The position numbers and the translations under genes were made by a program. From assembly GCA_947447665.1 (NCBI GenBank), contig CANFJX010000006.1:62001-126000 (forward strand): 64,000 bases of DNA, in the 5' to 3' direction. How positions within the stretch are numbered: position 1 is the stretch's first letter; each line of letters starts with the position of its first letter. The stretch comes from Bacteriovoracaceae bacterium. GTDB taxonomy: Bacteria > Bdellovibrionota > UBA1018. The notes below the pieces were generated by a model. It was not told the DNA's origin. It worked only from the letters and a program-made list of their open reading frames with translations, and ran no database searches. Of this stretch, positions 46,488 through 56,332 are shown piece by piece.

Positions 46488-47957
46488 TTACCCACTCTTA
46501 TGAAGGCCCCTTGAAAATCCGCCCAGAATTTCAATCATCTCTTCGGGCGATGTTTGAACACTGAGCGCCCCCAGTTCGGCAGCAGCTCGTGGCATTCCGT
46601 AAACAGTGCAACTCTCCTCAGACTGACCCAAGGTAAAACTACCCCGCTCTTTGAGCCGCAGCATTTCCCGCGCTCCATCTTGACCCATCCCAGTGAGCAT
46701 GATTGCAATACTTCGACTTGCAATCATGAGTTCACTCATGGATCCAAAAAGGCGACTCACGGAAGGTTTAAATCGGTTCACGGGTGGCTCATCCGTGGGA
46801 ATCGCAAAAAACTGGATGCCTTTTTTCTCAACGGTGAGATGAGTTCCACCTGCAGCCAAATAGGCATGCCCACTGCGCAGCTCAACAGGCTCTCTCACCT
46901 CTTGGGTCGGACGACCCGTTTGCAGCTCGAGGCGACTCGCAAAGGCCTCAGTAAAGTTTCCAGGCATGTGCTGAACCACGACGATAGGTGGAGAATCGTG
47001 AGGAATTCCAGCTAAGAGGAACTTCACCACTTCAGTACCTCCCGTGGAGGATCCAATCGCAATCAAATCAAAATCCTTCAGATCGACTCTTCGATGCGCC
47101 CGCACCCTCGGCTTTGAATTTTTCTGAGGCGTCGGAGCTGGAGCCTCGGGAACTGGAACTGGAGCTGAAGCCTCGCCGCCGTTCAGTCGATAAACCGAAT
47201 TCCCAATAGGGACTAACTCGGGGATCATCTGGTTCAGCGACTCAGATAAACCCAAGACCAAATGCCCCCCTGGTGCAAGTCGCTCAGTCAATCGTTGACA
47301 CACCATTTCCATTCGCTCTCGCGTAAAATAGATCATCACGTTTCTTAAAAAAATGACGTCAAACTCTAGACTTTCAGGAAGGCGATCCGACACTAAGTTA
47401 AACTGACGAAACTTAATCGACTCCTGAAGGGCTCGTGTCACCAGCAAGTCTAGATTCCGACTGGATGGACATTGAGCTTTCAAACGCTCGCAATGATGCG
47501 CGAAATGCTCTCCCGATGGGATCGCCATCGCTTCTTCGATTGCCCTATGGCTTAGATCAGTGCCTAAAATCCGGATATTCTCTGGATCAATTCCAACCTT
47601 CAAGCACAAGAGAAGTAAACTATAGACTTCAGGCCCCGTGGAGCAGGCAGCCGACCAGATGCGGATTTTTTCTTGACGCTGAAGCTTCTGCTCAAGGATT
47701 GCCTTGAGCCATTGAAAGTGAACGATCTCTCGAAACCATTCGGTCTTATGAGTCGTAAGAGATTCAATACAAATTTTTACTTCACTGGGGTCGCTCTTCA
47801 ATATCTGTAGATAGGCTCTCAGATCTTGTACGCCCCACTTTTGGAGACGGCTCCCGATGCGAGTCTGAACCAACGCCCACTTCTCACTGCTGAGATAGAT
47901 CCCAAAGTGGCTTTCAGTCCACTCCGAAAACTCTTGAAAACCTAAATTAAGCTGCAA
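46488..47957 (-). CDS. CheR-CheB fusion: chemotaxis methyltransferase plus methylesterase
   Basis: CheR: TTHKTEWFRE, IWSAACSTGPEVYS, FDVIFLRNVMIYF; Pro-rich linker; CheB: AIGSSTGGTEVV, VVQHMPGNFTEAFASRL, IMLTGMGQDGA. Confidence 0.95.
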   Translation of the reverse strand: MQLNLGFQEFSEWTESHFGIYLSSEKWALVQTRIGSRLQKWGVQDLRAYLQILKSDPSEVKICIESLTTHKTEWFREIVHFQWLKAILEQKLQRQEKIRIWSAACSTGPEVYSLLLLCLKVGIDPENIRILGTDLSHRAIEEAMAIPSGEHFAHHCERLKAQCPSSRNLDLLVTRALQESIKFRQFNLVSDRLPESLEFDVIFLRNVMIYFTRERMEMVCQRLTERLAPGGHLVLGLSESLNQMIPELVPIGNSVYRLNGGEASAPVPVPEAPAPTPQKNSKPRVRAHRRVDLKDFDLIAIGSSTGGTEVVKFLLAGIPHDSPPIVVVQHMPGNFTEAFASRLELQTGRPTQEVREPVELRSGHAYLAAGGTHLTVEKKGIQFFAIPTDEPPVNRFKPSVSRLFGSMSELMIASRSIAIMLTGMGQDGAREMLRLKERGSFTLGQSEESCTVYGMPRAAAELGALSVQTSPEEMIEILGGFSRGLHKSG

Positions 47958-49662
47958 TTGAACTCCGGATCTGCTGTGATGCTGAGCGATTTTCTAAAGG
48001 GGTATAGCTGGACGCCAGATCTTCCAGATTGAGCACAATCCCCGGGGATCCATCACCGAGAATGGTTCCGGCTACGTAACCAGGCCGATTTTTCACCTCA
48101 CTACTCAGAGGCTTTTGAACAATTTTCTGAACCCCTTGAATTTCATCAATCAAAAAGGCCCGATTGCGATGTTTACGAGTCAGGAGTACTGGCACATCTT
48201 TGATCTCGTAAGTTCTTTGACCAGCATCCCGAGTGAGACAACGGCGCAAATCAATCACTTCAAATAGTTCATCCCGAATTCTCATCATAAACTGACCCGG
48301 GCCCGTACTCACCCAACTCGACGCATCGATCGACCGAATGCGACTTACCTCGTCAATTTCAGAACTAGGAACAATAAATCGAGACTGATCGATCCGAACG
48401 ACTGCACCGTTAAAAATAGCTAAGGTCAGAGGGAGCTTTATTCTGATCAACATCCCTTGTCCGAGCTGACTCTCTAATTCGACCCGACCCTTCAGCCGCT
48501 GAATACTCTCCTCGACGACATTCATCCCGACACCTCGGCCCGAAACTTCACTTACAGTTTCCTTGGTAGAAAATCCGCTGGCAAAGATGAGCCGATAGGC
48601 CTCTCCATCCGTGAGTCTTTGCGCCTTCTCCTCCGACAAAAGTCCTTTCTGGACGGCCTTACGTTTGAGCAGAGCAGGATCCAATCCTCGCCCATCGTCT
48701 CGGACCTCCAGCCAAAATTGACCTCCGACCCGCCGCGCCTCGACGTGCACGCGCCCGGTCCGGGGCTTACCAATACCCGCTCGCTGATCTGAATCTTCTA
48801 GACCGTGATCGACTGCATTTCTCACCATATGAATCAGTGGGTCGGCTAAGGCGTCCATCATGGTCTTATCAATTTCAGTCGCCTCGCCCGAAAAGCTAAA
48901 AGTAACGTCCTTATGGCAGTGCTGAGCGGCGTCTCGAACAGCACGCTCCAACTTCGTGAACGTCGCCCGTAAATTGACCATAGTCAGCGAAAGCGCATGA
49001 CTTTGAAGCTCCAGAGTGAGCTTACTCATCTGTGCGATCGTTTTAAGCAAAAGGTCCCGATGCTCTTCCCAATTCTCTTTGCATTGGTCTAAAGTCGACT
49101 GAAGGATTACCTGCTCACCAAATGCTTCTAGAAGGTAGTCTAATTTCGCCTTCGACACTCGAAACGAGGCACCCTCCAAAGTAGAAGTTTTCGCCGGGAC
49201 CGCTGTAGCAGTCGGTGCCGCTGCAACAGTCGGTGCTGCCCCTATTTCAACGACTTCTGAAATCTGATTCGGCTGACTGCGACGCTTGAGATCAGAAACA
49301 AGTTCATCGTGATTGACCTTGGCTTGGGGATCGGCAGCTAAGACCTCAACTGAACGTTTGAGGGTATCTAGACAGCCGAAGAGAAAGCTCATGTTCTCGG
49401 GAGTGTTTGGAATTACTTGATTCTTAATCGCGAGAAGATAATCTTCGACTCCGTGAGCGAGCGTAGAAATCTCAATGAAGCCCAACGCCTTGCCCGATCC
49501 TTTAAGATTATGAGCTAGACGAGCAAGCTCCTCATAGATCTCGGTGGGATTAGCACTCTTTTCAAGCTTGAGTGAGAGCCCCTCGACCCGCATCAGGAGG
49601 TCCAATGCCTCCTGAAGGAACCCTTCTTTCAACTCCTTGAAAAATTCATCATCATCAGTCAC
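47947..49662 (-). CDS. cheA: chemotaxis histidine kinase CheA
   Basis: HPt LAHNLKGSGKALGF; DPLIHMVRNAVDHGLED; GRGVGMNVVEESI; C-terminal CheW-like domain. Confidence 0.96.
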   Translation of the reverse strand: MTDDDEFFKELKEGFLQEALDLLMRVEGLSLKLEKSANPTEIYEELARLAHNLKGSGKALGFIEISTLAHGVEDYLLAIKNQVIPNTPENMSFLFGCLDTLKRSVEVLAADPQAKVNHDELVSDLKRRSQPNQISEVVEIGAAPTVAAAPTATAVPAKTSTLEGASFRVSKAKLDYLLEAFGEQVILQSTLDQCKENWEEHRDLLLKTIAQMSKLTLELQSHALSLTMVNLRATFTKLERAVRDAAQHCHKDVTFSFSGEATEIDKTMMDALADPLIHMVRNAVDHGLEDSDQRAGIGKPRTGRVHVEARRVGGQFWLEVRDDGRGLDPALLKRKAVQKGLLSEEKAQRLTDGEAYRLIFASGFSTKETVSEVSGRGVGMNVVEESIQRLKGRVELESQLGQGMLIRIKLPLTLAIFNGAVVRIDQSRFIVPSSEIDEVSRIRSIDASSWVSTGPGQFMMRIRDELFEVIDLRRCLTRDAGQRTYEIKDVPVLLTRKHRNRAFLIDEIQGVQKIVQKPLSSEVKNRPGYVAGTILGDGSPGIVLNLEDLASSYTPLENRSASQQIRSSIAA

Positions 49663-49686
49663 TGAAGCTCTCCCGCTGAAAAAAAA

Positions 49687-51330
49687 CTAGAGTTGGTCCC
49701 AAGCATCTTCTTTTTTGGCGGTCGCCGTCCGACCCTGCAAAGGACGAACTCCCGTAGGCAAAGCTGCACCGCGAGTACGAGAGGCCTGACCCTTGCCAGC
49801 ATCACCGCGTAACTGCACCACGTTAGACTCTCCCGAAGAGGGACCTCTCTGAGTGGCTGACTCACCTGCCGAACCTTCTTGTTTTCCGGTGACCATCGCT
49901 CTCAAATCTCCCACTGAAGAAGAAAGACTGCCGACTTGATCCATCAAAGTTCTACTATTTTCAAAGCAGAACTCTGCTGATGAGGCGTTTTCCTGAGTTG
50001 ACTTACTAATCAGCTGAATACTTTGATTGATCTGCTGAATACCAGCATTCTGTTCTTTCGATGCTCTCAGAATCTCGTGCGTCGCTTTCTGAATCGAATC
50101 AAACTTTTTAGCCGTTTCCTTACAAAAGGAAGCCCCTGCCTCGACTTTGGAGCGATTCACCTGAGCTACCTCTTGCGCTGTCTTGATACTATTTTTGACA
50201 ATCTGCGAAATCTCAGCGGCACTAGTACCGCTCATTTTAGCTAGACTACCCACTTCTTGAGCAACGACTGCAAACCCTCGTCCGTGCTCGCCTGCCCGCT
50301 CAGCCTCAACCGAAGCATTAAAAGACAGCAAACGCGTCTGAAATACGATCTCATCGATCAGTTCGGTTTTCTCACCAATCTCTTCGATGAGTTTTGCCAG
50401 TTGCTCCACCCTCGAATTACTTTCAGAAATTTGCTGCACTGCTTCTTGAAGTTGACTCATGGACTCGCTGCCCGAAGTCACCAACCCCAAAACACTCTCT
50501 GATCCCTGAACCGTAGCGGAGACCATGCCTGAGATTTCCTCCAGGCTGGATGAAACTTCCTCAACCGAACTTGCTTGCTCTTGCGACGACGCGGCTAGTT
50601 GCTGAGAAATCGAGGCTAAACTATCCGAAGCCGAGTTCACTTCCTGGCCCGAGGCCCCTAATTTTTCGGTCACACCCAAGAGGCCTTGAGAGATGGAACG
50701 GGCCAAATAAATCCCCAAACCTAGGCTAAACAGGAGCCCCAGGGCCAACACCAGGAACGTAAGTTGAGCTGCGGCTGAGGCGAACGACTGCGCATCAGAA
50801 GATCGCAACTCAGCTACTTCATTTTGAAAATTGATCAAATTAAATGACGCTTCTTTATATTTAGCGGCAGCCTCAGGGCAATCAAACAAAATAACTTGAA
50901 GGAGAGTTTCGTTATCTTGATCACGATAGAGCTTAACAATCTTTTGACCGACACGCTTAAAATCAAGCCAACTCGTCTCCACTGCTTTCAATAACTTTTC
51001 TTCACCCGGAAGCAATGACGTACTCGAAAGCTCCTTCGCTACCTTCTCATAACTCTCAAATTCCTCGTTCACTCGCTGAATCGCAACCTCACCTTGCTTG
51101 CTTGGCAACCCTTGCAAACCTAATGTCCGAGCCTGAACTCGTGCGGAGCGAAAGTGAAGCAAAAGCTCGAGGGCCATTTTTTGCTTCGGAATGTTTTCAT
51201 GAAGAATAGTCGAGTATTCTCGTGTCACTCGCTTGAGATTTAGATAACTCAGAACGCCCACGCCGAGAGTAATTACAAATAAAGCAATACAAAGCCCACT
51301 CAGTTTTCTAGAAATGGTCATAGCTCTCAT
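49687..51330 (-). CDS. methyl-accepting chemotaxis protein
   Basis: Two TMs, 4-helix sensor region, hairpin [37 protein letters not shown]. Confidence 0.95.
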   Translation of the reverse strand: MRAMTISRKLSGLCIALFVITLGVGVLSYLNLKRVTREYSTILHENIPKQKMALELLLHFRSARVQARTLGLQGLPSKQGEVAIQRVNEEFESYEKVAKELSSTSLLPGEEKLLKAVETSWLDFKRVGQKIVKLYRDQDNETLLQVILFDCPEAAAKYKEASFNLINFQNEVAELRSSDAQSFASAAAQLTFLVLALGLLFSLGLGIYLARSISQGLLGVTEKLGASGQEVNSASDSLASISQQLAASSQEQASSVEEVSSSLEEISGMVSATVQGSESVLGLVTSGSESMSQLQEAVQQISESNSRVEQLAKLIEEIGEKTELIDEIVFQTRLLSFNASVEAERAGEHGRGFAVVAQEVGSLAKMSGTSAAEISQIVKNSIKTAQEVAQVNRSKVEAGASFCKETAKKFDSIQKATHEILRASKEQNAGIQQINQSIQLISKSTQENASSAEFCFENSRTLMDQVGSLSSSVGDLRAMVTGKQEGSAGESATQRGPSSGESNVVQLRGDAGKGQASRTRGAALPTGVRPLQGRTATAKKEDAWDQL

Positions 51331-51338
51331 CTTTTATA

Positions 51339-51362
51339 TCCCCAATTAAATCCCCAATTAAA
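51339..51362 (+). repeat. 12-bp tandem duplication between cheW and the MCP gene
   Basis: TCCCCAATTAAA x2. Confidence 0.85.
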
Positions 51363-51388
51363 TCCTCTGATTTTATAGCAAAACAATC

Positions 51389-51970
51389 TCATGCGGCACC
51401 TCGCTTGGCGCTCAACTCAAGTAGCTCGTCCAATCTTAATGCTTTTTCCAGATTCAGAATCGGAGTGAGCGGCATCTGATCGACGCGAATAATCCCTGAA
51501 AATACAGTTGCACCCTGAAGCGTCTGAGCCGATCGATCAATCTGAGCCTCAGGCACCGACACCACCTCCACAATCGAGTCCACTAAGGCCCCGTAGAGTC
51601 CACCAACTAGCTCTGTGATGACGACACAAGGACGCTTATTTGGAGTGGATTCACCTTGAAAATCGTGAGAAATTAAGCTTTTTTTGAGGTCAATCGCCGA
51701 GATGATCTTGCCCCTCAAATTAATTAGACCTGCATAATAGGGAGGCATATTCGGGAGAAATGATAGTTGAGTCAGTCCCATGACCTCTCGGACATTGACC
51801 AGAGAAATTCCAAAAGTACTTTTATCTAGCTTTATTAATAAAAATTTTTTCTTTTTTTCCTGTAACATCCGATGCGGAGCTCCCGCTAGACTCGCATCCA
51901 CCTGATGCGAAAGCTCCTCAAAAAGATCTTCGGGCTTCTTATTCTCTGGATGATCTTCGAATTGATCCAA
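51389..51970 (-). CDS. cheW: chemotaxis coupling protein CheW
   Basis: KLDKSTFGISLVNVREVMGLTQLSFLPNMPPYYAGLINLRGKIISAIDLKK. Confidence 0.93.
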   Translation of the reverse strand: MDQFEDHPENKKPEDLFEELSHQVDASLAGAPHRMLQEKKKKFLLIKLDKSTFGISLVNVREVMGLTQLSFLPNMPPYYAGLINLRGKIISAIDLKKSLISHDFQGESTPNKRPCVVITELVGGLYGALVDSIVEVVSVPEAQIDRSAQTLQGATVFSGIIRVDQMPLTPILNLEKALRLDELLELSAKRGAA

Positions 51971-52060
51971 ACACTACCCCCCGGGGAAAAAACAACGAAG
52001 GACGCCCTGTCCTCCATAAGCTCTTTCGGTGGGCTGGGAGATTTGCGTTAATAAAAGAAG

Positions 52061-52567
52061 CTAAAGATCAGGGAGAATCTCCCCTTCCAAGTTAAGCGTC
52101 ATCTGATAGGCATCCTCACCATTCGAGTAAAAGCCTTTTCGAATATGGGTAATACTAAATTTAACCCGCTGATAAAGCTGAATAGCCGGCGAGTTTGACT
52201 TACGAACATCTAATACGACTTTTTTGATTCCCTTTTTGAGGGCAATCGAAACCACCTTCTGAATCATCTGCTTAGCCAACCCTAAGCCGCGGTAATTGAG
52301 AGACGTAGCCAAGTTCAAAATCTGACACTCATCAAACATCACCCAAAACACGAGGTAACCCGCAATGATCGAATCACTTTCATCGTCTGTAAAAACTAAA
52401 AATTGACTATAAGGCTTGGTCAATTCGGCCCGAAAGTGCTCCTCTGTCCAGGGAGCAGCATGAACTTGGTTCTCAATTTTGACCACTGCATCTAGGTCCT
52501 CAAGAGTGGCAGGCCGGAGGCTAAAACTTTCAGGTTTCATTTCAATCATTTTCCATGGTTCATGCAA
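52061..52567 (-). CDS. GNAT N-acetyltransferase, RimI-like
   Basis: LRPATLEDLDAVVKIENQVHAAPWTEEHF, LNYRGLGLAKQMIQKV, LDVRKSNSPAIQLYQRVKF. Confidence 0.88.
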   Translation of the reverse strand: MHEPWKMIEMKPESFSLRPATLEDLDAVVKIENQVHAAPWTEEHFRAELTKPYSQFLVFTDDESDSIIAGYLVFWVMFDECQILNLATSLNYRGLGLAKQMIQKVVSIALKKGIKKVVLDVRKSNSPAIQLYQRVKFSITHIRKGFYSNGEDAYQMTLNLEGEILPDL

Positions 52568-52644
52568 TCGCTTGGTAGGTGATTTAATTTAAACTAATAA
52601 ACTTGACCAAGGTGCATCTCAATTTTAATATTATTTTCTAAACC

Positions 52645-52667
52645 TTATTTTTGAAACTTAAAAATAA
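52645..52667. promoter_or_regulatory. A/T hairpin in the 5' leader of the 187-aa exported protein gene
   Basis: TTATTTTT-GAAACTT-AAAAATAA directly before a purine-rich SD-like region. Confidence 0.35.
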
Positions 52668-52685
52668 AATAGGAAAGAGAAAAGA

Positions 52686-53249
52686 ATGAGAAAAGTTATT
52701 ATAGCCGCATCCATGATACTTTGTCTTTTTGGATCGCAATCATTTGCTAGCTCTAACAGCAGTGCCGCTGAAGATATGGCGAGTCTATCGAAAGGTCATC
52801 TGGGGGTCGAACTGGATATGATGCCAGGGGGTCCTGAGCAGGGATCAATGTTGCCCTTTATTACCTATGAAACTGACAAAGTGATTTTTTCGCTTGGCGG
52901 TAATAACTATGGATTTAACGATAGTTTTGGTGGAAAAACAAACTTCTGGCAAGGCGAAGCTCGAGCAAGCTACCGATTCAACATCGCCGAGCATTCCTTC
53001 TTAGATCTAGGAGTTGATTTTTCTTGGCAATGGGGCACACAAGGCGGCTCACCAATGGGGACCAACTATAGCACGGGGCCGATGATAGGGTTCTCTCGTC
53101 AATTCCCAGGTACTCCAGTATTTTTCACTGCTTTTGTGGTAGTTGCGCAATACTTGCGTGTGAACGCACCCGAAGCCGCATCGCCGAGTCAAGGCTCTGG
53201 CGTCGCCTACTTTAACAATGGCGGTATCGGTATTCGCTACATGTTTTAG
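52686..53249 (+). CDS. hypothetical exported, probably outer-membrane, beta-rich protein
   Basis: Signal peptide MRKVIIAASMILCLFGSQSFAS; beta-rich, terminal F. Confidence 0.75.
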   Translation: MRKVIIAASMILCLFGSQSFASSNSSAAEDMASLSKGHLGVELDMMPGGPEQGSMLPFITYETDKVIFSLGGNNYGFNDSFGGKTNFWQGEARASYRFNIAEHSFLDLGVDFSWQWGTQGGSPMGTNYSTGPMIGFSRQFPGTPVFFTAFVVVAQYLRVNAPEAASPSQGSGVAYFNNGGIGIRYMF

Positions 53250-53280
53250 TTAATTCATCTAATTAATTCGAGATGAATTG

Positions 53281-53317
53281 AAATCGGGAGCGGGGCGTTA
53301 GCCTAGCTCCCGATTTT
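53281..53317 (+). terminator. Rho-independent terminator
   Basis: AAATCGGGAGC-N14-GCTCCCGATTTT, perfect 11-bp stem with T tail. Confidence 0.8.
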
Positions 53318-53475
53318 CATTTAAGCTATCCTGACAGGCAAATATTTAACCGAATATTTATCATTAGTTAAAAAAATAATTTTAAAATCAACTGACGTGA
53401 TTCAGACGCGAAAGGTGTGTTGGCTCGTTCTCTCTTGACTCGAGGCACGATTCAAGTTATGCTGCGACGCGCAAT

Positions 53476-54210
53476 ATGCACCCTATTTTTTCAAAAACCG
53501 TCTGGATAATTTTATTCCTGATAGCATTAACACTCCCCGCTTCGAGCCTCATCGAAGCTGATTTTGTAGCGGACCTTCGAGATGACCGCTCCCATCATGA
53601 TCGAATCTCGAACCACAAGCTCGAAATGCTTTTTTCGAGACGCCTTCACCCCTTTTCTCGATCAAAAATCTCTGCATTTTCGAAGCATTTCTTAAAACTT
53701 TGCAGCTACCATCGATTCGATCCCGTGTTCATTCTCTCGGTGATCGACGTCGAGAGCCGGTTTCTTGTCAAAGCCCGCTCAGAAGTTGGAGCCCTCGGAT
53801 TAATGCAAATGATGCCGGATACCGCTCAGTTTGTGGCCGATGAGCTGGACTTTCACCTTTCTGGACTCGAAAAACTCCCGAGAGAAGAGATCGAGGAACG
53901 TCTACAAATCAAAGATGAGAAAACCCTATCGGACCCCTTCATCAACACTGCACTGGGCATCTCTTATTTGGCCTGGCTCAGAGATCACTACCAAGGATCT
54001 CCGTTTCGCATGCTAGCTGCTTATTTTGTAGGACCCGCCCGAATGGACGAGCTTCTCACTCGGAAGTCCTTCAAACCAGTCCAAACTCAGGAATACTTTA
54101 ACGCTGTCCGTCAGAGAGTACCTCGATTCAGCAAGGTCCTCCGCCGGGCCCGCATGCCGATGGAATGCCTAGTGGATCTTCAAAAAGAGGGATGTTACCT
54201 AGAGCTATGA
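53476..54210 (+). CDS. lytic murein transglycosylase (SLT domain)
   Basis: ILSVIDVESRFLVKARSEVGALGLMQMMPDTAQFVADEL; ES...GLMQ motifs. Confidence 0.92.
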   Translation: MHPIFSKTVWIILFLIALTLPASSLIEADFVADLRDDRSHHDRISNHKLEMLFSRRLHPFSRSKISAFSKHFLKLCSYHRFDPVFILSVIDVESRFLVKARSEVGALGLMQMMPDTAQFVADELDFHLSGLEKLPREEIEERLQIKDEKTLSDPFINTALGISYLAWLRDHYQGSPFRMLAAYFVGPARMDELLTRKSFKPVQTQEYFNAVRQRVPRFSKVLRRARMPMECLVDLQKEGCYLEL

Positions 54211-54887
54211 CTCAAAAGGCCATTATACTTCTCTCCGGAGGACTCGACTCGGCTGCTAACCTAGCCTTTGCCGCTGAATACGAAACCCCCGTCCTTGCCA
54301 TTACTTTAGACTACGGCCAGAGAGCGGTAGCCCAGGAACTCCGTGCGGCCCGTCAATTTTGTGAGTATTACGGGGTCACCCATCGGATCATTGAAATCCC
54401 TTGGCTTGGTGCGCTAGGCGGAAGCAGCCTCACTGATCTTAGCCAAAAGATTCCCGGAATTCAAAGCCACCAACTCGAAGACTCACCGATCACTGAACAT
54501 ACGGCTCGCGCTGTTTGGGTACCTAATCGGAACGGAATTTTTATCCACGTTGCCGCAGCCTTCGCAGAAAGACAGGATGCGAATCGAGTGATCGTAGGAT
54601 TCAATGCCGAAGAGGCAGCTACATTTCCTGATAACTCGCTCAATTATCTCGAGAGCGTGAATCAGGCCCTCTTCTATTCAACCTCTAACCACGTGAAAGC
54701 CTTCTCATACACGGCTGAATGGAACAAAAACCGGATTGTTACCGAACTCAGGCGCCTAAAAACTCCGTTTCCGTTTCAAATGATTTGGAGCTGTTACGAG
54801 GGTCGCGAGCAAGCCTGCGAGACCTGTGAGTCCTGCCAAAGACTAGCCCGCGCTCTCTACACTACGGAAAAAAACCCTGGCAGTTGA
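54207..54887 (+). CDS. queC: 7-cyano-7-deazaguanine synthase QueC
   Basis: ILLSGGLDSAANLAFA, VWVPNRNGIFIHVAAAFAE, C-terminal CYEGREQACETCESCQ zinc motif; ATGA overlap with transglycosylase gene. Confidence 0.95.
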   Translation: MTQKAIILLSGGLDSAANLAFAAEYETPVLAITLDYGQRAVAQELRAARQFCEYYGVTHRIIEIPWLGALGGSSLTDLSQKIPGIQSHQLEDSPITEHTARAVWVPNRNGIFIHVAAAFAERQDANRVIVGFNAEEAATFPDNSLNYLESVNQALFYSTSNHVKAFSYTAEWNKNRIVTELRRLKTPFPFQMIWSCYEGREQACETCESCQRLARALYTTEKNPGS

Positions 54888-56301
54888 ACAGATTTTCAGG
54901 TCGCCTACCGTCTGATTCAAAGGAACTCGAGAGAGTATAGCTCTGCTCTTCAGAATGAACTACCCGATGATTCTGAAAAGAATTCATTGGCAGGATCGAA
55001 TCCAACACTGCATCCCCCATTGCTTGCTCTCTCAACACAAATGGGTGAGACAGCCGGATCTCTCGGTACCACTTACCCTCCAACTCGGCAGCCTCTAAGG
55101 TCCATTCAATCTCGATCTCTCGATGATAGGGAATCCGAGGGATGGGATTTCTAAATGCTGAATAAAGGGTGACAATGACCGGATTTTGATCTTCAGCAAT
55201 CCAATCAAAGGACTGCCTAGTTCGCTCTGGAATAAAGCATGAGTCTGAATCGAGAACTCTCCTTGCCATCCAAGTGAGCTCGATTCGTTCACGAGGCCCC
55301 AAGTCCACCCACCCAAACCCTAAAGCATCGAGGTGCACGCTCTCCAGGTTTCCGCTTGCACGTCGGACCTCCACGACTTTCACCTGCATCAGACCGAGAG
55401 AACCCCGTGGAATATTCCTCACTCGTTCTGGACCTTGCTCTGGAACAAGCTGATAGACCGGCTCTCGAACGATCTGCCAGAGAGAAAGTGTCGTCACTGA
55501 TGCCTTGAGCCAAACTCTCACCGGGCGATCGATTGGATTCTCGACGCTCTCTCGCGTCAGTGCCAACCCACCACCAGCAGCCTCCACTGCCTTTGCCCTA
55601 GCTCCGAGCTCGGGCAAAGGCAGTGGGGAAACGGCCGGATGAGGGAGCGGCCCTATGGCCTGAAACTGAATCGTCACCTGTGCCAACTCCCCTCCTTGAA
55701 GAGTGAGCTCCAGCTCGAGTAAATGATCGTGTTCCCCGTTAGCACTGGACTCGGGATAGTTGGGAAGATTTTCGAAGACCTCCGAAACGGGGAGAAGCAT
55801 ACGATGGGCGCCCCGATCAGGTCTGACATTGAGGGTATTTCCGCCCACGAGAGTCCCCCTCAAAGCACCGCGGACACGATGGGTGTAACGTGCGGATAGA
55901 ATCTTTTTTCCGTGAAACTGATCAGGCCAGGTGAAGAAAAGATTTCGCCCTAAATGAAGATCAGTCGAAAGAGGATCTCTTAGATGCAACTTAGTGTGAA
56001 TTTGAATCTCGGCCTCGCTCGATGTAACCTCGAGAGGGAGGGCGCGATCTGTAGCGGCTCCAGATCCGATCTCCGCCTCAGGGACTACCTGGAGATCTAA
56101 GACACGCTCTCTGGCAACCTGGGGCTCTGCCGCTTCGGGTTCTGATCGATCCTCTTCACTGGGCTGAACTACCAGCCGATTGGGCACCTGGGCTGGCTGG
56201 ATCACCTCATGGCCTCTCTCACAGCCAACGGAGCTCAAGATCACCACAAGAAAGAGCATCTCTTTTATTGGATACGGCCACAGATTAAGAACTTTACTCA
56301 C
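54862..56301 (-). CDS. hypothetical lipoprotein
   Basis: 479 aa; N-terminal hydrophobic segment ending LSSVGCERG (lipobox-like). Confidence 0.65.
   Translation of the reverse strand: MSKVLNLWPYPIKEMLFLVVILSSVGCERGHEVIQPAQVPNRLVVQPSEEDRSEPEAAEPQVARERVLDLQVVPEAEIGSGAATDRALPLEVTSSEAEIQIHTKLHLRDPLSTDLHLGRNLFFTWPDQFHGKKILSARYTHRVRGALRGTLVGGNTLNVRPDRGAHRMLLPVSEVFENLPNYPESSANGEHDHLLELELTLQGGELAQVTIQFQAIGPLPHPAVSPLPLPELGARAKAVEAAGGGLALTRESVENPIDRPVRVWLKASVTTLSLWQIVREPVYQLVPEQGPERVRNIPRGSLGLMQVKVVEVRRASGNLESVHLDALGFGWVDLGPRERIELTWMARRVLDSDSCFIPERTRQSFDWIAEDQNPVIVTLYSAFRNPIPRIPYHREIEIEWTLEAAELEGKWYREIRLSHPFVLREQAMGDAVLDSILPMNSFQNHRVVHSEEQSYTLSSSFESDGRRPENLFNCQGFFP
55584..55626. repeat. 43-nt near-perfect palindrome inside a CDS
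   Basis: CCACTGCCTTTGCCC-t-AGCTC-c-GAGCT-c-GGGCAAAGGCAGTGG. Confidence 0.9.
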
Positions 56302-56332
56302 GTATTTTCTCCTTCATTTCGTAAAACTCGAT

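Noticed and set aside
46554-47015. 153-aa plus-strand ORF
   Set aside because: Antisense to the CheB domain of the CheR-CheB fusion; likely a codon-bias artefact.
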